64,000 nucleotides of DNA from Epiperipatus broadwayi (GCA_028023455.1 JAQFVV010000001.1:21442901-21506900), one strand, 5' to 3'. Counted from the stretch's first letter, positions 27,590-41,115 are shown. Numbers and translations: made by a program. The notes: generated by a model not told the origin, from the letters alone.

Positions 27590-27700
27590 GAAACAACACA
27601 TAATTCCAGCATGGAATCAAATGAACCTCGTCAGACAACGGACATAAAGATCTCAAATCATTACCTTGAATTGTCTAATTTACCTGCGGAATGGAACTAT

Positions 27701-29342
27701 ATAATAAATAAATAAAAATTGCTTCTACTACTTCCCAGGAAAGCCAGGTAAAGAACTTTAATCATTGATCTTTTTAAATCTTCTTTATAAAAAGGAAATT
27801 TTGTATTTTGTGATAATCAGTGAAGGTGATGTGCGAACTAACTTTATAAGATTTCTTTAAAGCTTCATTCCATTACGGACATAATAAAGTAACTAGTGTT
27901 GAAAGTCACATGATACAAACTTTTCATAGTATCGACCTTCACTACTTGAGATATGTATGAGAGATCTATTAAAAAGAATGACGTATGATTGCGATTTGAA
28001 ATGACAGAGTGCTAAATATTGTTTTTTTATAATATTAAATAAATATATCAAGAAAGTAGAGTATTGACTTAGTTTAATTATTTATAAATCCATTTATTTA
28101 GTTTATGATTATTTTATTTATTTTTATGTTTAAAAATAAAAATAAAAGAGAACTCTTAATCCCATTCGGAGCTACTCATGGCTGTGATGCCACCCGACTA
28201 TGAGACTGAGTTAGCTGATGGTCAAAACCTCTCTCACATTATGTAAATAGTATTCTTGTTGGTAATATGTCCACTTCGTGTAATTCTTATATTCGTATAG
28301 GATTGGCACTTGGTGTCCTTCGGATGACCATAAATATGTGTTAGGGATATATTACAGTTGCAAGAATAACCCATAAGTTTGAATAATAATATTTTAGGTC
28401 AAATCACTTAACTAAATATAAATGCACAAGCACATATATTGATACATCATATTCATATTCGGTAGTACACATCTGTCTAGTGAGAGGTAAATATGGTTTT
28501 GTTATAATATATTATAAGTATTCAGATTAATTGTTGGTCAAAGTATTAAAAACAATGAAGAAGTTTTTTGATCTTGTTTAGTTTTCTTTTGACTTGATCC
28601 ATGGATAATGAAGGTCCTGAAATACAAAGAATTAGATAACCATGGCAACCCAATGCTTTATAATAATATTGTTTACTGCTAATTCTAACTTCAAAATCCT
28701 AAATCTTTTGTGATCAATCTCAGAAAAAAAATATAAACAGGTAAATAAATAAATACATTTTGGAAATTGTTAAGTGTATCATAAAAGATTACATGAATAA
28801 AATCAACATTATTATTAAGTATTACACATTTCATTTCTTTTATTGCAATCACCATAGCAATATCTATTACATGATTAAATGTTTTATGTTTCACATATAT
28901 TTATTTGTAAATTAATTTGGGGGAAAATTATTATTAAAAAACATATGTAAAAATATTTATATCCATTAAAATGAATTAAAATTGTCATATGAATTCTTTA
29001 TTTTGGTTTAAAAATGAAAAATCATATTGTGCTTGCATTTCATTTTCACTGTATAAATTCTCTTAAAATCTCTATTACACTTACAAATTGGAAGCAAAAT
29101 TTTCTTGAACAAATTGTTCATTATCAAGTTAAATTCGAGTGATTTCCAGCAGTTGTTAACACAACAATAACATCATCAAGAGTATCTTATAAATAGACTG
29201 GAGAGGCTATAATTTGAGTTCTTATCATTTTGTCATTGCATAGAACAGATACATTTTTTCTCTGTCTTTAAAAATTTATTAAATTTTATTGTTTACATGG
29301 TTAAATGATAAAACTATGGAAGAATAAAAATTTTAACTATCT
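27701..29342. other. Mostly AT-rich DNA, nothing recognised
   Basis: A short GC-richer patch at 28155-28250 has no recognisable motif. No gene or repeat family is supported. Confidence 0.35.
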
Positions 29343-29576
29343 GTGCATTCAATGGGGCAGCAAGCTGATGAAATTCTAGGAGAAATGATAAAAATGTGGA
29401 AGAAACTCATCAAAATGCATTGTATTGCAGATCAATTATATAAACATATTCCATGGTTAGAAATCCAGAATTGCATTCATTTATTTGTGATGGATATAAA
29501 CCCCATTATGTTTCTATGGATATCATATTTCAGATCAAGGAATTCTACAGGCTTGATTAACTCAACTTATGTGTGA
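29343..29576 (+). pseudogene. Possible Ty3/gypsy-type Gag remnant
   Basis: A 77-residue frame begins HSMGQQADEILGEM. This resembles the motif near the start of metazoan gypsy-type Gag proteins (a small-residue, Gly, acidic, Ala, xxIL pattern, as I recall it). The remainder shows no CCHC knuckle or protease motif, and no polymerase genes lie nearby. The match is short and the call is weak. Confidence 0.2.
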
Positions 29577-32500
29577 TAATAAGCAATTTAAACCTCACTT
29601 TTGTGAATCAAAAAGGGGGGGGGGGAGCTTGTATTGATTCTTCACTTGATTATAACTGGACTGTGTCATTAAAGAAATTCTCTTTGCACATTATTGTCAA
29701 TAAAAATAAGGAAAATTAAAGCCATTGATGTATAATTTTGCATCTGTTGTTTTTGAACACTGGATATTTATATACTTAAAAGAAATCATTGGAAATTAAA
29801 TGCAAAAGGAATTGAATTCAAATCTTCATTAGTTATAATACATGCTTATCTTCTCTATTCAAAGGAAAAACATCTCTACATCTTAGGATTGGAAATAAAA
29901 AATCGGAAGCTATGAGGAATCAGTGGATAATGAGTGAAAATGGACAGACTTTCACTTATAGAATATTATTTCTATGCATATATGTATATATTTTTGTTGT
30001 TGTTAAAGGATAGGGAGTATTTACATTTTACTGTAAAAACATAGGTAAATTGTATATATGGGTATGACAGAATTCATGCTATAAAAGGGTTGGAGAGATT
30101 CATTTAGTTGTTATTATTTAGGTTCTTATCTGATGACATAAGCTAATATGGCCTGATGTTTTCAAATATTTATTTTTTGTATGTTCAAAATTTAACTCAA
30201 GAATATTGGATAGAAGTGTTTAAATATAACATTTTTTTTTGGTTTGTTTAATTATTTAGAGATTACATTAATCAAGAAATAGAAATCAATTTTTATTTGA
30301 TAAAATTTTTTCCATTATTTATCATATTTAAAATCTCAGGAAGATAATAAAAATCTCTCCTTCCATTTTTATAGATCATATTGTTGTCTTGCAGCACATT
30401 TGTTTGGAGTTCCACACACATAGATTTTATTATTTTTATTGATTTTAGTCTATTGCCCAACATCGATTGGTGTTCTGTTATATTTTATTATTACTGTTAT
30501 CAATTTTTATTATAAATCAATAAACTTAGAGATGATTTAAAATCTGATGAATCTGTTTAATTTTTTTTTTGAATGCATAAGATAATTTTGGTACTTAAAA
30601 TTTAGTCCAAGATCAAATCCATTTTGGTAAGTGAAATAAAATTAGATATATGTATTTTTATACATCTTTTCTTTTTTTTAAATTTGATTACATATAAATT
30701 TTATATTTATTACTGCATTTAAATATTTGTTTAGTTATATAAATCAATAGTACTGGTAAAAATAATTTCATTAGTTCAGAGTTGAGGATCTATTTGCTTA
30801 TCTTGTCCAGTTACAAAATTCTTAATCGATTATGTTCTGTCATTAGTTAAAATTATCTATCTTAATTACTTTTTAAGTTTCTTTGAAGTGGAGATCATAA
30901 ATTTTATTAACTAGCCTAACCAAATATTATCTTTGCCTTGGATAACTGCCAATTATTGTCATATAGCTTAATTGATTGATTGGAGATTTAAATAGATGAA
31001 TAACCTTAATGATTATAAATCAGTAAATGTCCAATAGAAACCTAGGGTATATTTTATATAATATGATTGGGTATTGAAAAAAAAACATGAAGTTATCTAC
31101 TGGAATTTATTGATAATGAATTCTTGGGGAGTATTTCATTTTTGAATATAACTGAAGCAATAATTCTGTATCGATTTACTGTATGATATGGATGAAATGT
31201 TTATGTTATATTTAACATTTTATTAAAATAGATGTAAAATTGAGTAAATGTTTATTTTATTTAAACATTATAAATAGTGTGTAGGTTTCCAAAATGTAAT
31301 TATAATTATTTAGATACTAGTCAATTTAAATAGAATATCATTAAATATTAAAATAAATTTGAATTACTATAAGCAATATTAAATCCATAAAGTATACTGG
31401 AATTTAGTTAGTTACTGATTCAAATTGAGTTTCATTCAATTATCGATTAAATAGATATCTCAAGCATACATCATTGTTTAGGGCTATGATAAATGATTTC
31501 ACTGCTTATTGCAGTTTACTTTGGAATTGTGTGAATAGATTTGTTGATGTCTGAGATGATGATCTTGTTTGTTTTATTTCATTTTAAATACAATCTGGAT
31601 AAATTAGATTTTAATAGAGATTATTAGTAGTATCTTATGGTAGTGTAGTGGACAATCTAAATAATTATGTATGGGAAATATTGTAATTTTCTAGTGTGGT
31701 CAATAACTGAGCTAGATAATTTTATACACATTCTACCAGCATTACTATTTATTTATGCATGTTTTTGCCCTGTGATAAAGAATATAAATCTTAAGGATAT
31801 TTCCTTATGATAAACGTTGATTGAACAAATGTAGAGAGGTAGTGAGATAGAAAATTCATTATTATTGTGACAAAGTAGTTACCCAATGCTACCTGAGGAT
31901 GATCATGTACAAGTGGCCATTATTACAAAATGCCAAATCAACTTTAGGGTTGTTATAAAGTAGTGTTCCAAATTTAGGTTAGATGTATAGTATTATGAAT
32001 GATGTTTTAATTCTTAAACATGGTAACGTTTATTATATTATTATCCCATATTATAATCAATAGTCCATTACAAAATGACGATCAATGATCAGGCTATGTT
32101 TTATTCAGATTAGATTGATTATTTCCCCAGCACGTTGCAATATATATATATGAAAACAATAATAGACAAAGCCCTCATATTTCTTATAATAAAATAAGAC
32201 AAATTAGCTGAGAGATAAGAAAATTGTTTCATTAGATATTTTTGTGGCCATATGGTCACTTATATATCAAAGATCAAATCTTTATCTCTGCCTAAGCAGC
32301 AGATATAAGAATGATCCAAGTAGGACTATATATATATATTAAGTAAATATTTATTCACGTAAATTATGAAAGCAATGTGTTTATTTTAGCCATGCAATTT
32401 GCCTATGTATATTTAAACTAAGTAATAAAATTTCTTTTGAAACATAAATGTGTTCTAATATATAAGTGATACACACTCACGCAAAACATAATTTAAATAA

Positions 32501-33078
32501 ATTACTTATCGAGAACATTTTTTATGCGTTAACTTATTAAACTATTAATGTACAAAACTTGTAAGCCAATTAAAGAACATTTATTAGGAAATTATTTTAC
32601 TTATAAAACTATCTGAGATTAAATACTTTTTTCAGAGGAAACTATTTTTTAAAAAATCAAGAAATTAGGAAGGGTAAATGTATAATAAACATAATAGTGT
32701 AAAAATATCAATAAAGTGTGTTATAAAATAAATTAATTATTATGAACTGTACTACAAAAAAACATTCACAATTTTTAGCTCGATAAAAGATAAAGAGAAT
32801 ATATACAAATAAAACTAGGCTATTAATAAGTCAAGTAGACATTAAATTAAAAATATATTGTTATTGGATTTTTGATATAGTAAAAAATATTTCAGTGTTT
32901 AACCTTTAAATATCTTTTTTAAGGGTGATATCAGATCTCAATTATGCCTTTCAATTACTTGAGATATTGTGATATATTGAAATTAATGGGGGGGGGGAGT
33001 GTAATTTAATAAATGAAAAATAATTAACGTTTACTAAAATAGTAATCACAATGTCTTAAAGTAATATGTCTTAAAACT
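29577..33078. other. AT-rich DNA, nothing recognised
   Basis: Contains homopolymer runs, including G runs near 29615 and 32990, but no gene, RNA gene or repeat family I can support. Confidence 0.4.
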
Positions 33079-33088
33079 AAAGAAATAG

Positions 33089-33190
33089 TCTTGCTTTGGT
33101 GGTTGAGAGGTCAGCGCGACTGCCTTGCACTTGCAGGCAGTTACCCGGGTTGCGGGTTCGCGTCCCGGCCGATGCTATGACACTTAAAAA
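33089..33190 (+). repeat. tRNA-derived SINE (about 102 bp) with target-site duplication
   Basis: A sharply GC-rich island. It has an A box TGGTTGAGAGG (33100-33110) and B box GGTTCGCGTCC (33155-33165), about 55 bp apart as in tRNA genes and SINE promoters. CTGCC and GGCAG (33120-33140) form an anticodon-like stem, with TGC in the loop suggesting tRNA-Ala ancestry. It ends in a short A run. The 10-mer AAAGAAATAG flanks it at 33079-33088 and 33191-33200, the signature of retroposition. The unpaired acceptor ends and short A tail argue against a functional tRNA gene. Confidence 0.75.
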
Positions 33191-33200
33191 AAAGAAATAG

Positions 33201-34872
33201 ATTTAAAATGTACATTTACAGAATTGATTAATATTAAATATACTAACCTAAATTAATATGAAGTGTTTTATAAAAAATTAATAAAATGGCTTATAAAAGT
33301 GTTGATTTTCAAAAAAAAACCAATTGTTATTAATATTAAATAGACTAATTAGATAAAATAGAAGATAGATAACTATATAATTTAGAGTAATATATATAGA
33401 TATATTATAACAGAATAAAATGAAAGTCAAAGTATTTATCTACTCATAATCAGCATTTCCTGCACATGTTGGTATCACGTATGTATGGACAGTAAATATA
33501 AGAGTAACATATAATATCTGTATGTGTGTGGATTTTAATATTACTTTAATAATGTTATCAAAGGTCGCTATATTATAACTCTTAATTCTATGGTAATATC
33601 AATATAATTCTAAAAAGAACTGCATGGAATTTACACGCAAATAACAAATTTTATTGTCTGGTACTAGCTTTATAAATAGCATGTAACTTTTTGACTATAG
33701 GTACAAGAATATAAAGTAGATGGATGCTTAGTATTTAAATAAATTTATTATATTTTACCAATAATGACTAATCTTTTTGTTTATAATTACTATTAATAAA
33801 AATGATAGGTCTAAAATAAATATTCTAACATATTATAAATGGAAAAAAATAGAAAAGACATAAATATAGTAACAATGTTAAATCAAATATTTATCTTGTT
33901 TGCATATATAAATGCTATGCATAACCTTAATACAAAATACTAACACACATATGTGAATTTTGTAAGATTAAAATGTGTATTTTAAATATTTAATTATTAA
34001 TAAGTCTTTAAATTATAGACTCAATTATTCTTTAATAATATATAATGTTTTTGCATGTGTGTGATTACAAATAGAAAATGTAAGAACATTGATTATTATT
34101 TAAGGATTTAGATTTTCAATTATCATCTAATTCTGATAATAAATATATTTTTGAATAATTATATTTTTCTAAATTTAAATTAATCAATAACCTTTTTATA
34201 ATGTAAATAAAATTTTGTAAAAAAAAAAAATAAAACTTAAAAAAATTGTTTTACCATATATAAACTTTAACTTTTCTTTTTTTCTCATGAGATCTTTTAA
34301 CAAGTTTAGCAATCACTGTTGGCTATAAATCTTAATGGTACTAACATTTTATCTTCTTCAATAGATTTAAGACTTTTTCTTAAAATTCCTACAATTCTTT
34401 TTCACTAGTACATGTTAGAATTAGTCATCAAATGTTCACTTTAACTAGTAACTAATTTATTCAAACTTATTTTTTGAAGTTGAGCAGATTAGTGTGATAA
34501 CTGCCTTTAATATTTCTCTAGCCAATAATCAAATGATTTTTTTTTCTAAAATAACTTCAGTATAAATGAAGTTCTGTATTCAGACAAACAAGTAAATAGA
34601 TTTCATTTTTATTAATACAAATTCATGTTCCATGAAAATAATTTATGTAGCATTTTATAAATGATGATTTTAATATTTTAAAGAACATGCATAAAATATA
34701 TGTACATTAACTAATTTTTTTTATTATCTACAGTAGATTTTTTTCATCTGAGCTCATATATACATATAAATTGTCTTAATATGTAAATAGCCAAAAAGAC
34801 ATATGTACTATATTTAGAACTATAGAGAAATTGATGATAACACATAATGAGCTATGTGATAAACATAAACAA
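33201..34872. other. AT-rich DNA, nothing recognised
   Basis: No coding, RNA or repeat signal could be supported here. Confidence 0.4.
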
Positions 34873-35120
34873 CATCATTATCATATATCTCCGAATGCTC
34901 AAAACTAACTCTAACCAGCATGAAATTCTCACAACAGAAATATTCATGACTAAGCAAGCTTCTAAGTTAATATGTGGTTCAGTATTTATTACATGCTAAC
35001 AGCATCATTAGCATACATTTCTAAATGTTCCAAACTAACTCTAATCAACATAGAATTCTAGCAACAGAAATATTCTTAATTAAGCAAGCTTCTGAGTTAA
35101 CATATGGCTTAGTATTTGTT
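34873..35120 (+). repeat. Direct tandem duplication, two 118-bp units
   Basis: Units 34873-34990 and 35003-35120 have period 130 bp and share long blocks such as ACTAACTCTAA, ACAGAAATATTC and AAGCAAGCTTCT. Many substitutions show that the duplication is old. Confidence 0.8.
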
Positions 35121-36094
35121 ATTATCTGCTAAGAATTCTACAGTCGGATTTTAAAAAATGATTAAAGAATTAATTACTTTTTTCTTTTTTAATTAATAAA
35201 AAAGTATGATAATGCTATAATACTATTGTTATTTTTCTTTTTTCTTTTTTAACATTCAAAAACAAAATCATTTTGCCTATTTTTCATTATAGACAGAAAT
35301 AATTCTTAATTAAAGATTCTTTTTAATCTTCTTTTGGAATCTATATATAAAAATCAAAACATCTTTTTTTTTTTCTTTCTTTTATAACAAAATTAATAAT
35401 TCAGATTATTTTTGTCAGAATCAAAAGTAAATTAAATAATTTATTTAGTAGATAGATCTTTTATTTAGTTTTGAATAATTTATTTTAAAATATTAAAAAT
35501 AATATTATGGCTTGGTTAATTAGTATTTTAGTCATTTTATCACTATTTTAATATTTATATACATATATATTAATTAAACAGAAGGACTTTCAGTTAAGTT
35601 GTATTTATTATCAACTGAAATAACATAGACAAAAAACACACATGATGTGATTTTCCAAATTTATTAAAAAATATTTAGTGATAAATATAATATATATGTC
35701 AATAAATGTATATCAATGTGATATTTTAAATTCATTGATAAATATAATGTTTCATTTTATGTTTTTCCAAGATGTAAACCAATTGATAAACAATTCTAAA
35801 AATACTATTTTTAAAAACTGCTTTGGTGTTTTGGGCTGATCATCCATGATTTGTTGAAGTTTGGTTTTCTTTTCAAAATTACAGAAAAACTAAGAGGACT
35901 ATGCATGTGTGAATACCACAATTCTCTGCATCTTTTTTCATACTTTCTGTAGGTAGTCGCCATTTTTTTCTATGGCAAAAAATAAAGTTTTTATTCATTT
36001 TTTTCTGAGGAAGGTCAATTATTTTTATTAATTTTTTTCTCAGTTTTTTAGATTACATGGAAATAAAATGAGACAAAGAAATTAATCAGCAGCT
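35121..36094. other. AT-rich DNA with pyrimidine runs
   Basis: Several TTTCTTTTTTC-type pyrimidine runs (35180-35380) occur, and no gene or known repeat. Confidence 0.35.
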
Positions 36095-37131
36095 ATGGAT
36101 TCTTTCAGCCTCAGTGAATTTGAAATTCCTAAACTATTTGATTCTTATGACAGTATTACATACAGTAATCTACAGGAATACTTTACATCATCATCCAAAT
36201 AAAAAGAAGCAATCACTTTACTAGCAAAATGACAAAGAAAAAATACAAATGTTGTTCCGGACAATAGCAGTAGAGCAGGCCCATCAACTAGTACTTCTAA
36301 TATGCCTTCGAATGTTACTACAGGATAGGTTTGAAGTTTTTTACTGTGGGTAAGTATTCTATCTTAGATTTCTTTTATATGTTATGTGTGTAAAAATTAT
36401 TGAAGAAACGAATAAATCTGCCACTAAGGAGAAATGTATGCGTGATTGGAAAAATGTATTTATAAAATTCAACCTACTATTAAAAAATGCAATGTTAATT
36501 TCAAAACTGCATACCAGATGCACAGAGAGATTGCAGTTTTTGTTTTACAAACTTAGTTTTTATTATTTTTATTTTACTAACTTAGTTTTTATTGTTTTTG
36601 TTTTACTGATTACTTTTACCGATTGGTAAACAAGATCAGGAATGATTTATCTTTTATTAATAATAATATTGAATAATATGAAATATTTAATATTTTGTAT
36701 ATTTATATTAGATAATATGAACAGGTATGCTTCTCTGGAAGACATATCCTGAAAGATGTAGACTATAAACATTTTTTTATATATAAATATGTGCCTTTAG
36801 AACCTTTTTAGTAATCTTTGACTTTTCATATTCTAAATTTGTAAATTGATTTCTGTATTGACAATGATTATTTAATATGATGATGTTATAAACAAGGTTG
36901 GTTTACCCAAAGTCTAAAATCAAAATAATTTATAGAGATAAGTAGTAATATCTACACTTATTTTATTATTTTTACATTCTGATAGCATTCTAATTTTTTT
37001 TTTATCTTTTATTAGGGAGAATGGTTTTTCTTCCAGACGTTTTGAACATTTTCAATTGTGGGGTGCAAGAAAAAAATGAAGAATTTTTATCTTCATATTA
37101 CTGCAAGTTTTGAAGCTATGGATTATCTCAG
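36095..37131 (+). pseudogene. Possible two-exon gene remnant with good splice sites
   Basis: ATG 36095 opens 35 codons (MDSFSLSEFEIPKLFDSYDS then a hydrophilic part) ending TAA at 36200. The same frame continues with a Ser/Thr-rich stretch (GPSTSTSNMPS) interrupted by stops, up to a consensus donor GTAAGT at 36350. A second exon-like segment, 37016-37131, follows a T-rich tract plus ATTAG acceptor and is followed by GTAAGA; its best frame reads PDVLNIFNCGVQEKNEEF before a stop. The intron would be about 666 bp. Stops in exon 1 point to a decayed gene, or a transposon-borne gene, or chance. I do not recognise the protein. Confidence 0.3.
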
Positions 37132-38504
37132 GTAAGACATATTATATATGTTTTTAAAGATAATTTTGTGAGGAATACAAAGAAATTATCACAGAAGATG
37201 TAATTTGAATGTTACTTAATGATAAATTCCAAATTATGAACAAGCAATAAAACAATAATTATTTTGGATATGAAAATTTCTTTTTTTTTCTTATTTTTTA
37301 TATAGTTATCACTATTTATCTTATGCTTATTGTTTTTCTTAGTTTTTCTAGTTTCTATCAATGTAATTTTTCTTGCTCTAACATTATTAAAACAGAAGTT
37401 ATTGTGAAAATTGTGTCTCATGTCAGTTTTTTAAAAAATTCAATATGGCGCATGACACTAAACTAGTTAAAATAAAAATATATATAATATATATCAAATT
37501 ATATATAGTTGCAAAAAGTTATACATTGGGTAATCAAAATGTACTTTGGAAAAAAAGACTAAAAAACACCACCTATTATACAACCATGTAAAAAATGTTA
37601 AGAATAATCAGTCTAGTATTGCCTCAGTTTTCTCTGACCATGAAAAATCTTGCAATTTTAGTTTACCTTTATCCTAGATTGTACGAGAATATTAAATGAA
37701 AAAAGGCATCATAAAAAGAGAAAAATTAAAGGAACAATCTTTATAAACCAATTTAAAGATTATATAATAAATAGACAATATTCTGATATCAATATGCACA
37801 CTTTTTGAAAAATCATGTGATGTCTGTGTTTTTATATACAGTTCTTGCAAAATTGTGTAATGTTTGCTTCTTTTTCTTGCCTGCATTATTTTAGTTGATA
37901 ATAACTATAATGCAATCAAAAATACTTCTGTTTAATTAATATATATTTTCTTTTTATCTATTGTTATTATAATCTAAAATTTATTTATAGTATGTTTTTA
38001 ATAGGAAACTTATTTTACATATATATGTGGGTGTATTTTTGTTAAAGTTAAAAAATATTAACATTTTTTTTAGTCATTATATGTAGTTTTTGTGTGGGTA
38101 TAAAATAATATATGATTATATAATAGTTTATTTACTATGCATTGTGTACATTAGATTAAATCTAATTATTGAAAATATTTTTTGCTTGATAATCAGACAT
38201 TGCATTTTAATCATTACTTGGATGCTATTCTGATATTTAACAGTGTTTTTTTGCATTTTAGTATATTATCTTGCAGCATTAGTTTTGTATACACATATAA
38301 AAATTTGTTCAAATATGGAAAGACTTTTGTGCACCAAATCACAACCTGCTCATCTTTAAGGCTGTATATCTATAAATTGTATTCAGAATGATAATAAGAT
38401 GTGTATTCAGATTTAATTATGACATGTAGATTAGTATTCTCAAATCATAATATGAAGATATTTTTATTGGATGGCCTTTGATGCATATATATTTAACTTC
38501 TTCC
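37132..38504. other. AT-rich DNA, nothing recognised
   Basis: No supported features; short open frames lack motifs. Confidence 0.4.
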
Positions 38505-41115
38505 AACTTCAAATTGCTTTCATGTAAAATAAGATGCATGAATTGAAAGAATAATTGTCTGATATTAAATGGGACATTACTGAACTTTATAAAGTTAGAA
38601 GAAAAGATGAAGAGACAATTGGTTTGAAAAATGGATGTATACCTTACTATAAAAACATAAATATTGTAAACATAAGTGGAATAAAATTTATTATGAATAA
38701 AAAATGAAAGAACAATATTGTGGACATTTATGATATATCAGACAGAGAAATAAAATAAATTATTTAACTTAATGGAAAATACCAATTGCCAATAATTTAA
38801 GCTTATGTCCCAACAAGTTTTTATTCTTATGAAGAAGTAAGAGATTTTTAAGTAAGTTATAAAATGCTTTTAATCATATTAGATAAATATTTTTAAATAG
38901 TTATGAAAGATTAGTAAATGATTAAAAAATGATAATACTGTGAGTAAATTTGGTTATGATGGCAGAAATGAAATAAGATATAGGTTTGTGAAATCTACAG
39001 ATAAACAAAAATTGTACATTGTAAATTCCTTCTTTGGGAAAAATGTTCAACAGAAATGGATATTAAAATATTCAAATAGAATTATGACAAAATTATATTA
39101 TATTTTGACTAATACTTAAAAACTGTAATATTTTTAATAGATTCAACATAGAAATTCATTATTGGTTAATGACATAAACATTACATTTTAATACAAAATT
39201 AGAGACAAAACCTAAAAAAAATTCAATATTAACAGTTAATGTTTTTTTAATCTTTAAAAGCACTTCATTAAATTTAAATTAGAACTTACTAATGATTTTA
39301 AAATATTAACAGACTTAGAAGATGGTTCAAATTTATTTGAGATCAATAAGAATTGATAATCTGCAAAGACCAGCAATAAAGATATCTAGTAAGAAAAAGC
39401 AGCAATTCACAAATAAATTTTAAATATGTATATGTAAAGAAGAGGTAAGAAAGCATTTAAAAATTATCGATTAAGAAGAATTGATATCTGGAGTTAATAA
39501 TCATAAAAGATAATGTAATTGTGAATTAACAAAAAAAGTTAATGAAAAAGAATGAAAGTTTCAACAATATAAAACATTTTCATATGGAAAAAAAACCTCA
39601 TTTCATCAGGAAAAAGAAAAAACTGAACTATTACTTTTAAAAAAAGGATGGCATTATGATATGTGTGGAAAAATTCTGCAAAGAATTATAAAGTAATAAA
39701 AAAACCAAAAAAAAACCCAAATTAATCAGTATTGTTACTACATCTTTTGAAATGTCAATTATTTTAAATAAACAAGTGAGATACACAATTAAATCCATAA
39801 AGAAGGGTAAAACTCCAGGAAGTGGTAGAATTATTATTGATATCTTAAAAGAAGCAGGTGAAGAAATAGAAAAATTGTTAACAAAACTATATATCAAATG
39901 TCTAAATGATAAAGATATACCTGAAAATTGACAGAATGAAGGAGTTGTATTGATATTTAAGTAAGATGATTAAAAAGATATTAGAAATTAATGATCTATT
40001 AGTCTTAAGTCAATTCTATTCAAATTCTTTATCAAAATATTTACAATTCATCTACAGGGAACTTTGGATTCTATTCAACTAAAATAATAAGCAGGATTTA
40101 CAAATAGTTTTAATTCAATGGATCATATCCAGACAATGAGAGAAATAATAGAAATAAAAAATAAATATGAATTGCTACTTTGATTTGGATTTAAAAATTA
40201 TGACAAGTAATTTAATTTTATAAGCATTTCCACAATGATTAAAGCTTTGTATAATCAATATATAGACTCAGTCTGTTATCACATTCTGAAGAATGTTTAT
40301 CAAAATGCAACAGAAGAGTGATTAAATTACATAGTAATAGTAATATGATTGACATTGATAAGGGTGTTCAACAGGGTGATTTTATATCTCCCAACTTTTT
40401 TCAATGATTCTACAAGAAGTATTTTATGTATTAAAATAGGAAGTTAAGGGAGTAAAAGTAAATAGAAATTATTTAAGTCATCTATATTTTATAGATAATG
40501 TGTTTGCTTTTGTAAATAATGTTTTAGAACTATAAGAAAATGCTAAAAAGCCTAAAGCAATGTTCAATGAATTTTCTCAATAAAAGAAAATAAATATTGA
40601 TAATGATGAATTATAAAAAAATTAATAACTACAAATAGATTAATTTAATTATAAAATCAAATTTGGATTGACTGCTTTTGATAGAAATAGCTTAATATTA
40701 ATAGAAAATATGACTGTGTTTGGAAAGGAAAATTTTTATAGATATGTTTTACATCTTACTTATGGATCTTAGATTTACACTCTTAACAGAATATCAACCA
40801 CTCAATAATTATGAAGAAATGTATATTGAAGACAAAATACTTGGGTGAGAAAACATTTGGGTAGATACCATTAACATCATTTAAAAAATTAAGATATGTA
40901 AATGAAATCAGATTGTACATATCATTAAAAGAGATGATAATAAATGAAAATTTTAAATTACATTCCTAGAAATTATAAAAGACATAGAAAAAACACATAT
41001 GAGATTGATGGATGAAATAGAGAAATTTGTTGGTATAATGTGGTGAAGAGAAACTGTGGATTGAAGAAAATGCATCAAATTTAGTGAGACCTTAATTCTG
41101 CAATAGATTAATAAT
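38505..41115 (+). mobile_element. RTE-type retrotransposon, heavily decayed copy
   Basis: The segment can be followed against the better RTE at 49-52 kb from the start of the endonuclease (AAATGGGACATTACTGAACT near 38569 against AAATGGGATATTATTGGACT) to the C-terminal end (CCTTAATTCTGCAATAGATT near 41090 against CCTTCATCCTGCAGTGGATT). Many stops, frameshifts and small deletions are spread throughout. The 5' leader is absent, so it is 5'-truncated. It is the oldest RTE copy in the window. Short frames on its opposite strand (39637-39897) are shadows. Confidence 0.8.

Larger units (their letters stand above)
27002..27700 (+). mobile_element. Possible solo LTR (TATA box, poly(A) signal)
   Basis: The stretch begins with TGTGACAGAATGG at 27002, where TGTGAC pairs with GTCACA 24 bp on and TGGGTT pairs with AACCCA. 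Further in come CCAATGG (27383), a TATA box GCTATAAAAG (27397-27403), and AATAAA (27571) inside a stem-loop. That order and spacing (promoter, then poly(A) signal about 150 bp after the expected start site) is what an LTR shows as U3-R-U5. No 3' CA end, target duplication or internal gag-pol could be fixed, so boundaries are tentative. It could instead be a host promoter. Confidence 0.3.

Noticed and set aside
28165-28220. Hammerhead-like CTGATGG near CAAAAC
   Set aside because: The core lacks the required A9 and GAAA arrangement, and no stem I or stem II forms.
29611-29625. G run as a regulatory or quadruplex element (also near 32990)
   Set aside because: Single homopolymer runs with no repeated G blocks nearby; ordinary low-complexity sequence.
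32410-32447. Possible solo 3' end of the L1-like family (AATAAAATTT, then CTTTTGAAACATAA)
   Set aside because: Only about 15 clearly shared bases and no (AAT)n tail. Too short to separate from chance.
33089-33165. Functional tRNA-Ala gene
   Set aside because: The acceptor ends do not pair well, the anticodon arm is oversized, and flanking target duplications plus an A tail indicate retroposition.
34873-35120. CRISPR-like array
   Set aside because: Only two long diverged units with no short regular repeats or spacers, and the DNA is eukaryotic.
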